Positions 55,612 through 64,000 of a stretch of DNA of 64,000 nucleotides are shown here, in pieces (position 1 is the stretch's first letter; the number at the start of each line of letters is the position of its first letter). This DNA is from Ampelomyces quisqualis (lineage: Eukaryota > Ascomycota > Dothideomycetes > Pleosporales > Phaeosphaeriaceae): assembly GCA_018398575.1 (NCBI GenBank), contig JAGTXZ010000014.1, forward strand, positions 2,666,001 through 2,730,000, written 5' to 3'. The notes below the pieces were generated by a model, which had not been told where the DNA came from, did no database searches, and saw nothing but the letters and a program-made list of their open reading frames with translations. The position numbers and the translations under genes are program-made.

Positions 55612-58330
55612 ATGGCGACGCCCGAGTTCGCTGCGCCTGCTGCAGGACACCGCCGCAACAAGCCGTCTTCGGTCCTCAAGTCCATCATGACCCCCAAGAG
55701 CCATAGGCGGACTGCAGTGGACGACCTCGAGCTGGAGAGGAACCCGCCTGCCCCTACCTTCCAGACGCCGTTGCTGCCACCAGACCACCCCCACAGCCAG
55801 CTGCGGGCCACGACGCGCACCGAGACGATTCCCACCAACCCGCCGTCTCCCCACAAGGCCCAGTGCGCGACGTCCAGCCCGAAGAAGAGCCTGCACAAGA
55901 AGACATTCAGCTCCGTCTCGCTGCGATCCCTGGCGAAGAAGGACGAGAAGCCGACCAAGAAGTCGATGGATCTGCGGCGGCCACGCGAGGAGGAGCGCGA
56001 TGCCGAGAAGCCCAAGAAGACAAAGTCGTCCACGAACCTGGCGGCCATGTTTGGAAAGGGCAGGACGAAGGAAAACAGGTCGCGATCGCAGTCGCCCGTG
56101 AAGCAGCCAAGAGACAAGGAAAACACGTGCCCGCAAACCTCAGCGAACGCACCTGCACCGCTGCGCGCTCCCATCTGGGCAGAGTTCAGCTCGACCCCAT
56201 TGCAAGAAGTCACCACCACAAGCAGAGTGCCGCTAAACGACCAGCGCCGCAGCCTTGAGGAGGAGATCGCCTTGTACACGCCCCAACACTACTCGCCGAC
56301 CAAGCAGCGCAACTTCTTCGACCACGGACAGCCTTCGTTGCAGCAGCGCCCGGCCCCAAAGGAGCGACCCAAGTCGATGGTGGTCCCTAAGAGCACCTCC
56401 ACGACGTCGATGCTAGACACCTTCACCCGCAAGAAGAGCAACGAGCGAGTTCCATTGTCAGACACCAAGGGCAACGAGGCCAGGACGAAGGAGAGCGCGT
56501 CTTCCAAGAGCGTAGCAACAGGGCCACCCCTGGGTCGCGCGAGTACCGACCTCGGCAGGCAGAACGACACTTCGGCCTCTGCCGCGCAGCCAACTGTAGC
56601 AGTAAAGAAACCTAACAGGGTCATGGCTGCCGTTGCTGCCTTCAATGGCAAGTCGAGACAGATGGCAGCTCCGACAATACCCACCAAGCTCGACCCCAAG
56701 GTGGTGGATGCCGAGTTTGAGGACGTCTTGGTACGTGACATCGCTGAGAGAAGGCCTACCAATGCTGACAACACAGGAATCGCGAAACATCCCTACACAC
56801 CAGCGCGGCCAGATGCGCACCCTGAAGCTCGAGGTCAAGGCTGATTTCGTCCGCACGCACAAGCTTGATACATTACAAGCGTCGAGGGCCCCATCCGCAC
56901 AGCCTTCAATCGGCGAGGGCGGTAGTAAGCCCACTTCCAAGCCCGGACAGACGCGATCCAACAAGCCACGGGACGAGTCGGTAGAAAAAGGACCTGTCAC
57001 CACAGAGCCCGAAAGGCCAGGCTCGACTAAGCGTGAGCGCCCCAGAAGCAGAACATTCAATTTCAACAGGAGCGATTCTCCAACCAAGAAGCAAAAGGGA
57101 GATGCCAACGAAAGAAAGACATCTTCCAAGACATATCTCATCCCGAGATCGCCTTCTACACGATCACTGGTGTCCAACGCGTCGGATAGGTCTGTCTCGA
57201 GCGGAGTGAAGGCAGTGAAGCCTGACGAGTTCATCAAGTACCTAAAGAAGACACCAAAGCCCCTCGATGTTGAGGTCGGCAAGCTTCACAAGCTTCGATT
57301 GTTGCTGCGTAACGAGACTGTCGACTGGGTGGACGCCTTCATCTTGGAGGGTGGCATGACTGAGCTGGTAGCCCTACTCCATCGCATCATGGAGATTGAG
57401 TGGCGCGAGGACCACGAAGATACTCTTCTCCACGAACTTCTTCGTTGCCTCAAAGGTCTTTGCACCACTGCAACCGCATTGAAGCAACTCAACGACATCT
57501 CGTCTACGCTCTACCCGGCACTCCTTGCTATGCTCTTTGATGAGGAGCATAAAGGTCCCAGTGAATTCACTACTCGTGAGCTCATTATTGAGATCATCTT
57601 TGCGCACATCTCCATGGCCCCGGAGGCTGAGCTTGAATCGCGTGCGGCTCAACTGCTGAAGTATCTCAAAGACCCCGTCAAGGAGAAAGAGTCGTCGACA
57701 GTTCCTTTCATCTTGCAAATGCATCAGCCACGCCCATACCAGGTCTGGTGTAAGGAGATGTCTAATGTCACCAAAGAAGTCTTTTGGATCTTCATTCATC
57801 ACCTAAACGTCATTCCCGTTCCACCAGCTTCCAAGGACTCTCCTGCCAAGTCATACGCAAAGACACACTTCCCCGGTCAACGTGCAATCGTCCCAGCAGC
57901 TCCCTATGTCGGCGGCGTAGAATGGGATGCCACAAACTACCTTGCCACCCACATCGACCTACTCAACGGCCTCATCGCCTCTCTACCCACCCGTGAGGCA
58001 CGCAATACTCTCCGTCAGGACTTTAAGATCTCCGGCTTCGAGAAGCTCATGGGCCACCTCCGCGCCTGCAACGCCAAGTACTACGGCGCCGTGCACGACA
58101 GCGTCAAAGTGTGGATCGGCGCCGCACTCGAGGACGACTGGGACGTTAAGACTGTCCGCATGGGTCCTGGCGATGGCAAGAGTGCCGTCAGCTCGCCTGT
58201 CAAGCAAAGCCCGAAGAAGAAGGCTGAGCCGGCGCCGCAGATTCAGGCGCCGAGATTTGATCTGGGATTGAGCTTTGAAAAGGAGATTCATGTGGGAGGG
58301 GCGAGGAAGGATGATGACTGTTGGATTTGA
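55612..58330 (+). CDS. GBD/FH3-type armadillo domain protein lacking a formin FH2 domain
   Basis: Two exons (55612-56730, 56777-58330) join in phase 0 across a 46-bp intron to ~890 aa. Residues ~1-510 are basic and disordered, with many SP/TP sites and PKKS/KRPR-like basic clusters. Residues ~522-830 form a helical domain: PDEFIKYLKKTPKPLDVEV, then KLRLLLRNETVDWVDAFILEG, LLHELLRCLKGLCTTATAL and GFEKLMGHLRACNAKYYGAV. This matches the GTPase-binding/FH3 armadillo region found at the N-terminus of diaphanous formins, which binds Rho-type GTPases. The actin-nucleating FH1 and FH2 domains are absent, and the protein ends shortly after (FEKEIHVGGARKDDDCWI). I infer a Rho/Cdc42 effector or polarity scaffold rather than an actin nucleator. 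Assignment of the fold is fairly sure, of the role not. Confidence 0.83.
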
Positions 58331-58958
58331 TCGGATCATTCGTTCTTCACATGGAACAATGCGCCATGGCGATTTGGGATGCTTCGACACTACTCGCCGG
58401 ATATCTCCAGCTACCCTCTCCCCGGCCTTTGGATACGAATCACACACCAGACTGGGCATCTCAAGCAACGGCATCCTTTTTTCGTCTTTTTCTTTCGTCA
58501 CGACTACAGCATGAGTATGACTTGACGACCCGATACGGCTTCTGCTTTTCCTTCACACCCTCCTTCTTCATGCTTCTAGCGTTGGAGTAGTTAAAGTGTA
58601 CATAAATATCATTTTGCGAATTTTTATGCCCTGGCACTGGAGTGGTGTGGTGGGGGGTTAATTTCTGGATAATGAAATGAATTTTTACTCCTCTGGCATT
58701 GTCATATCAAATCGCCGAACATGCCGTCATGTCATAGTCCCACTTGATGGGATATGATTTGATCAAAGATGCCATGTCCACGACTCCACGCCGGATTCCT
58801 CTTGATCGATTCCACAAAAATTAACGTTGGGTATCTCTCGTAAACTCCATGTCCCAATAACAACCCACTGGCCCATGCCCAACTAACGTCCGAAACTCCC
58901 CGTGCCCCAACCAATGAGCGCAAAAACTCCCAGCTCCAAAACGCAAAATGGTCTTGAA
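58331..58958. other. Convergent 3' intergenic region
   Basis: Lies between the 3' ends of the GBD/FH3 gene and the ETP1/BRAP2 gene. No gene is seen. Confidence 0.5.
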
Positions 58959-61136
58959 TCAAGCCTTCTTCTTCCCCTTGCGCTTCTTATTCTTCTGGTC
59001 GCCCACTTCCACCGTCCCACCTGCGACTTCGCCCTCGACCAGTCCACTCCCCTCGCTCGCCTCCATGGCCCGCAATTTCTCCTGCCCGCTGATAAAGAAG
59101 CTCAAGTCGCGATTCTGTTCTTCGAGATCGAGTTTCTGCGCTTCAAGGTCTTTGGCCTTTGCGTCAGATTCTTGGGCCTTGTTCTCGAGGTGTTTGATGC
59201 GCGATAACAGGGATTCGTTCATGGTTTGTTCTTCTTGGAATTGCCGTGTCAATTTGCGCGCGAGATCGGATGCAGATGTGCATTTTTGTTTGTGGCGGTC
59301 TAATTCGCGCTCGAGTGATGCGATGGTGGCTGTCGAGTCCGAGTACAGTGTGCTTAGGTGTTCGAGTTTCTGCGTCAACGAGTCCACTGCGCGCGTGGCT
59401 TCGTCGGCAGAAGACGCTGCTTTGGCGGCTTTGTCGACGGCGCGCTCGAGTTGTTCTTCAAAGTATGCGCGTTGGGATTCGAGTTGTGAGGTCAGTAGGT
59501 AGGCGTATTCCATACCCATGTTGTCGAGTTTTTCGCGGGGCACCGTGTCGTTGACGTAGCCCGTCATGCCACCGGGAGCGCTGAAGGTGCCATGTGTAGA
59601 AGCGGGCAAGTCGACGAGCTTGCCGTCGGTCTTGTTCTGAATCAGGCGGTGGACGTAGCCGTCGCCGGCGTAGTCCCAGACATGTTGGGTCACAACGTCC
59701 ATGGCGTAGGTGTGCGAGGTAGCTTCGTAGTGTGCAAAGGCGTGGGCCGAGTCGTAGCGACCGCATCCTATGTTGCCGCAGATTAAGCAGATCCAGAGAT
59801 TTTGCGTGGAACCACACACGCTGCATTCGTTGTCTGGTGCCTCGCCGTCCGCGCCGCGGTGCGAGGTGAAGGCATCGTTTTGTGTGTAGCGGCACACTGG
59901 ACAGCCAGAGCCCCGCCACTTCTCGAGACAGGCGCAGTGGAAGACGTGTTGACAGAGGATTGTGAGGAGACCTGTAGTCTCGTCCATGCGCTCGAGGCAG
60001 ACGGGGCAGGTGGGCAGCTCGACGAGAGCGGGTGTGGGCGGGGCGTGTGGCTTCGCAGTCAGAGACGAGGGTATGGATGGTCCCTCGACCGGGGAAGAGA
60101 CGCTCGTCGCCGGGGGAAGAGGAGCGGTGGGCTGCTTTGTAGGTGCCGGCGCAAAAGGATCGTTGGTCAGATCGGGGTAGGACGTAGGATCGCGGTTTGC
60201 GTCGCCGTTCTGGAAATTGATAGACTTGACGAAAACGACATGACAGTACTCGGGCTGCTTCTCGTTAGTCCTCTCGCCGCGCCGATCAAGTGCATAGCTT
60301 ACCTCCATACTGTTGAAGGCCTTGCCGTTCCACTCCTTCCGCCACTCTCTGGCCTGTTTGGCGTCCCGAAACTTCATGAGCACCATGTACTTGTTGGCCC
60401 TGCTCGTCCTGATGAGTCGGAAGTGCGACACGGCCTCGCGAGTCCGCTCCCCCACGAAGCCCAGGAAGTCCGAGGGCGTCATGTAAGAAGGCACAGCGAG
60501 TATGCATAGCGTGGTGCAGTCTTCCTCGTTGAAGTCCTGGTCTGCGCCCTCGACGTCATCGTACAAGCCCGGTGTCTCTTGTCCGTCACGGTACAGGTGC
60601 ACCACACCCCAGCCGACTTCTGTGTCCTTGGGGACGGAGGGCAAGAACTTGCCCTTGGTCGCGAGGCCACCAGCGTTGGGTGCCTGTGCAGGGTGCTTGG
60701 GCGGCTTTGAACGCGAGCGGCTGAGTTCGTCGCCACTTGGGCTCATGTCGATGCTGAGGATGGAGATGGTGTCGAACCGCCAGTCTCGGCGCGCAAAGCT
60801 CGGGGTGCGCCGGTGGCCCGGTCTTGCGGGCGGCTTGACGACTGGGACGGGGCTGTCGTGGTGGTCGGAGGAGGGTCGCGTGCGCTGACTCGGGCGACGA
60901 GCCGGCGGGGGTCGTCCGCGGGGCGCGAGCTGGGCTACGTCGCTGCTGGAGGCTGCAGGCCGCAGGCTGCTGTCATGGGTCTGTCGAGGCGCTGCACAAG
61001 AGGCCCACGGGGCTTTTCGATGCTCGGGGAGCTCGGACGTGAAGATGTTGGTTTGCGGCGGCGGGATATATGTCGTGTGCGATGAGGCACGCGAGGGATG
61101 GAGCTCCAAGGTGAGGTGAAAGAAGTACGCCGGCAT
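58959..61136 (-). CDS. ETP1: RING-H2 / UBP zinc-finger E3 ligase, ETP1/BRAP2 family
   Basis: Two minus-strand exons (61136-60303, 60254-58959) join to ~709 aa. The ATG at 61136 gives MPAYFFHLTLELHPS, the usual start of fungal members; an in-frame ATG at 61280 adds 48 atypical residues. Order of domains: an RRM-like BRAP2 domain (LCILAVPSYMTPSDFLGFVG, then RTSRANKYMVLMKFRDAKQA); the segment SMEPEYCHVVFVKSI, restored only by splicing; a RING-H2 (CPVCLERMDE, then CQHVFHCACLEKW and CPVC); a UBP-type zinc finger (CSVCGSTQNLWICLICG, then AHYEATSHTYAMD); and a long C-terminal coiled coil ending in a Lys-rich tail. Relatives are cytoplasmic ubiquitin ligases involved in Ras/MAPK scaffolding in animals and ethanol tolerance in yeast. 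The 48-bp intron is in frame and stop-free, so retention inserts 16 residues. Confidence 0.93.
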   Translation of the reverse strand: MPAYFFHLTLELHPSRASSHTTYIPPPQTNIFTSELPEHRKAPWASCAAPRQTHDSSLRPAASSSDVAQLAPRGRPPPARRPSQRTRPSSDHHDSPVPVVKPPARPGHRRTPSFARRDWRFDTISILSIDMSPSGDELSRSRSKPPKHPAQAPNAGGLATKGKFLPSVPKDTEVGWGVVHLYRDGQETPGLYDDVEGADQDFNEEDCTTLCILAVPSYMTPSDFLGFVGERTREAVSHFRLIRTSRANKYMVLMKFRDAKQAREWRKEWNGKAFNSMEVSYALDRRGERTNEKQPEYCHVVFVKSINFQNGDANRDPTSYPDLTNDPFAPAPTKQPTAPLPPATSVSSPVEGPSIPSSLTAKPHAPPTPALVELPTCPVCLERMDETTGLLTILCQHVFHCACLEKWRGSGCPVCRYTQNDAFTSHRGADGEAPDNECSVCGSTQNLWICLICGNIGCGRYDSAHAFAHYEATSHTYAMDVVTQHVWDYAGDGYVHRLIQNKTDGKLVDLPASTHGTFSAPGGMTGYVNDTVPREKLDNMGMEYAYLLTSQLESQRAYFEEQLERAVDKAAKAASSADEATRAVDSLTQKLEHLSTLYSDSTATIASLERELDRHKQKCTSASDLARKLTRQFQEEQTMNESLLSRIKHLENKAQESDAKAKDLEAQKLDLEEQNRDLSFFISGQEKLRAMEASEGSGLVEGEVAGGTVEVGDQKNKKRKGKKKA

Positions 61137-61623
61137 TAGGGGGGTCTGCGTCGAGCATGCATGTCCAACGAGCGTGGTGGTCGAGTGCCGATTGTGGCGG
61201 CCAAGTGTGATTGTTGTTGCCCCGTGGCGGGGCAATTCCGCTCCGACCCAACACCCAAGTACGTCACCTGCACTCGACATAGGAAAACGCGGTAGATGAT
61301 AGACTGGTATTGCTTCTCTCTCTTCGTAATGCCTGGCGCACAGATTCCCAGGCCTTTCATGTCCATGGGCGTTCGAGTACGCGCGCTAACATGCAAATAA
61401 ACGCCGAAGCTATGCATCCTATCCTAACATAAACGCCGTCAACACAAGTGGAACTCCGGAGGCCGTCAGTCCACACATGGGAAAGCCGATGCAAGGTCCA
61501 CCTGAAGTACACAAAATAATAGAGTCGTTGTCGTGTCGTTCTCAAGCGAGCCGCGAAAGGGGTATAGCTTTGTAACATGTTTGCAATATAAGCATGGGAA
61601 AAAGTCAGTCGAACAAGCGGACC
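61137..61623. other. Intergenic region between ETP1 and the F-box/WD40 gene
   Basis: About 490 bases with the ETP1 promoter and the 3' flank of the F-box/WD40 gene. No gene is seen. Confidence 0.45.
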
Positions 61624-64000
61624 TCATGGTTGGTCCTCAGTTGGATCTCCGTCAGTGACATCCTCAATCTCGTGGCCTCTCAAGTCGACCACGATGCGAC
61701 GGCCTCGCTGGTCAGCAGGAACACCATCGCGGGAAGCACCAAAGTCCAACACCTGCATTGATTAGTTCAGATCCATGGTGAGTTCCAGTCTTGTGCTTAC
61801 CTCGATGTACGTCATGCTGTTTCGCTGAACAGCAGCAACACATCGGCGCTCATTGAACTTGACCTGCCAGACTCCACTCAGGTCCGTCAACAAGTCCTTG
61901 ACAAATTCACCCGTGTTGACATTCCACATCTTCAGAGTTCGGTCTGACCCTGAGATGACCTTCTGGCCGTCGTGCTGGAAGCAAGTAATGGCACCCGTGT
62001 GAGCACAAAGTCGGCTCTTACACTGTCCAGTCTCGGGGTCCCAAATGCGGAGGGTAGAGTCGGCCGCGGCAGAGACAAGTCGGCCATGACCCAGATCTAG
62101 GAGACCGACAAGCGAGGTGTGGCCCTCAAGCGTGAACAAGCAAGCCCCTGTATCCAAGGACCAAACTTTCACCAGGTTGTCCATGGAGCCACTGATGCAT
62201 CGATTGCGCCCAGAGTCAAGTACAACACTGTACACCTTCTGTGAGTGGCCTTGCAGGCGCTGCAGAGTATCACCTGTAGAAATCTTCCACACCCGCACAG
62301 TACAATCATAACTGCCACTGACTAGGGTATCTCCATGAGCAGCGATGGCACGAACTGAGTGATGGTGGCCTGTAAGAGCACGGACAAAATACGGATTGTC
62401 GTTGTCGTTGGAAGACATCACCGTCTGCATGATGCTGCGCTCGCCTGGTTTGGGCAGCTTCCACACACGAAGAGTAGAATCTCGGGAGCCCGTGATTATG
62501 AGCTCCTCTTTGGGCATCAGAATTGCCTGCCCATCAGGCATCTCTCCGATCTTTGTCGGCTTAAGGATGACAAGGCATCGGACAGTGGATGTATGACCTT
62601 GGAACACCTGCGTGCACTTGCCCTTCTCTATGTCCCAGACTCGCACAGAGCGATCAGTCGAGCCCGACACTAGCGTATTGCCCTCGTATTGCAATGCCCA
62701 AACACCACCTTCGTGACCTTTGAGACAACTGCGTAGAGCCCCAGTCTTGGTATCGTACACGTTGATGTTGGTGTCGTCGCTTCCAGTCAAGATCTTGTCC
62801 GTGTCGAACTGCAGACATGTAACCACGTGTCGCTCGTGTGCGCGAAAAGCAATGTGTTTGGGCTTAGTATCTTCCTCCATCCAACTCTGCCGAATGAGGT
62901 GATGTCGCTGATACAGAGATTTGAACAGATGCATGTTGCGCAAACTCGGCAGGCCTATGTCAGGATCAGGTACCGCCTCTCGCGCTCGTTGAGCAAAGGC
63001 ATTTGGCCCATCTTGAAAATAGGAAGACCGTTTATACAAGGCTACCTGCGTCTTGCTTGTCGGAAACCCCTTCTTACGTAGCTTCTTCAATGGACCGTGC
63101 TTGCTGATTGCCTTTCTCTTCTGACGGCTCGATGATGATCGCGTTATCGCACCTTCGTGGTCGTGAAGTTTGAACATTTGGGCGTTTGCGGAAGGGCCAG
63201 TGTGTCCTTCGCTGTCCGACCTAGAAGTGACATATGTAGCCCTGAGGTCGTGTTCATAGCTGTCCGGCATCTCGGGATATTGCCAGCCCCAACCTTCTTG
63301 AACAGCACGTTGGAGCTCTCCGTAAGGCAACTTGTAGCCGTCCTTTTCGAAGAGATCCTTCCAAGCACTCTCGTGCGTATCAACCAGTCTCCGCCAATAG
63401 GACGAGACCTGTGCCGCATTGCACATGCTCTTGACATCCAGATAGCCGATTATCTCGAGACCAAGCTCCGCTGGCAGCGAAGCAATAAAGTCTCGTTTCA
63501 AAGCCGGGTTGACAACATCTGCAACGAAGTGCAGGGTCGGCTTTGCGCATCGCCTAAGCAGCTGATACATGACATAGGATTTCATCTGCTCTGGCAAGGC
63601 GTCAAAGGAGTCCAGCATGCTGGGAATATCCATGACGGTGGGTGTCAACAGTTGTGGATTTGGCATGGCCATCTCGGGACGACGCGAATAGGAAGGGAAC
63701 AAGGGAAAGTCTGCCGTCTCGGTCTGCGAAAGGTCCAGCCCTGAGACATTGTGAGGGTCATACTCGCCTTCGGCACTTAAGAAGGAAGCCCCACTAGTGC
63801 TCTGCTGCGCGTTGGCGGCGGCGGTGATGGGCGACAGGCTCGGGCTCGGGAGACTGGCATCTTGCGCAGACCCAGTATCAAGAGGCGTGAGTCGGGCGGG
63901 CGAGAAAGTGTCTTCGTCGGCAAAAGGTCCAGCGGGCTCCCTGTCAGATTCTGTGATTGGTGGTGTGGCGGCAACGCCAGGGCCATCGAGGATGCTAGTG
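61624..64000 (-). CDS. F-box/WD40 protein, Cdc4-type SCF substrate receptor (N-terminus beyond window)
   Basis: Two exons are visible on the minus strand (64000-61801, 61752-61624), joined in phase 0 over a 48-bp intron; at least 775 residues are encoded. The frame is open, without any ATG, from 63677 back to the right edge, so the start lies outside. An F-box follows a helical D-domain-like segment (LPEQMKSYVMYQLLRRC): FIASLPAELGLEIIGYLDV, then AQVSSYWRRLVD. Eight WD40 blades end in repeats such as LVSGSTDRSVRVWD, LVSGSYDCTVRVWK and VISGSDRTLKMWN. The last blade is completed by exon 2 (MTYIEVLDFG). Eight blades plus the D-domain and F-box is the Cdc4/Fbw7/Pop1 plan, which reads phosphodegrons. 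A Met30/SconB relative is less likely. The sulfur or cell-cycle role cannot be decided from sequence alone. Confidence 0.9.

Noticed and set aside
55384..56279. Minus-strand open frames of 250 and 284 residues
   Set aside because: Antisense shadows of the first exon of the GBD/FH3 gene, with biased composition and no domain.

Overview
The window is nuclear DNA of a filamentous ascomycete (Pezizomycotina). The signs are 23 eukaryotic protein-coding genes on both strands, GT-AG introns of about 44-118 bp (one of 170 bp) with CTRAC/CTAAC-like branch points close to the acceptor, and fungal families such as a Blm10 proteasome activator, Erg27 sterol ketoreductase, GPI18, Rer2, a fungal CCCH protein and a Ser-rich secreted protein. 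The architecture would suit a Dothideomycete, possibly Pleosporales, but that is a guess. I found no tRNA, rRNA, CRISPR array or intact transposon.

Layout. The left edge (1-107) holds the probable C-terminal end of a gene. Next come a J-domain protein (663-3459), a type II membrane protein resembling a glycosyltransferase (4505-6506) and a five-exon CCCH zinc-finger protein (7592-9238). From 9239 to 17048 lies a 7.8 kb stretch with no convincing gene, the one truly unusual region at large scale. After it come glycerol kinase (17049-18821, minus), ERG27 (19875-21240), a coiled-coil protein (22373-24409), a small secreted cysteine-rich protein (25279-25646), an orphan Ser-rich protein (26017-28014, minus), a SET-domain methyltransferase (28676-30646), a secreted S10 serine carboxypeptidase (31275-33429, minus) and an F-box-like protein (34216-35205, minus).

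From 35.8 kb on the window is densely packed with housekeeping genes: RER2 (dolichol synthesis), a conserved protein with three Cys-Pro motifs, PSF3 (GINS replication complex), BLM10 (proteasome activator), an ornithine-cyclodeaminase/mu-crystallin family enzyme, RPL8 (eL8) and GPI18 (GPI-anchor mannosyltransferase). Then follow a Ser-rich secreted protein with a Stig1-like Cys-rich end, a GBD/FH3 protein without FH2, an ETP1/BRAP2 RING protein and a Cdc4-type F-box/WD40 protein that runs off the right edge. Four head-to-head pairs share short 5' regions: 26017/28676, RER2/37448, PSF3/BLM10 and RPL8/GPI18.

The genes do not form a metabolic cluster or an operon-like system. RER2 and GPI18 both feed ER glycosylation and GPI anchoring (Rer2 supplies dolichol, Gpi18 uses dolichol-phosphate-mannose), and the membrane GT-like protein may belong to the same compartment. 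BLM10, ETP1/BRAP2 and the F-box/WD40 protein all concern ubiquitin or the proteasome. These links are thematic only. Exon boundaries were worked out by reading splice sites and checking phase; none was tested against transcripts.
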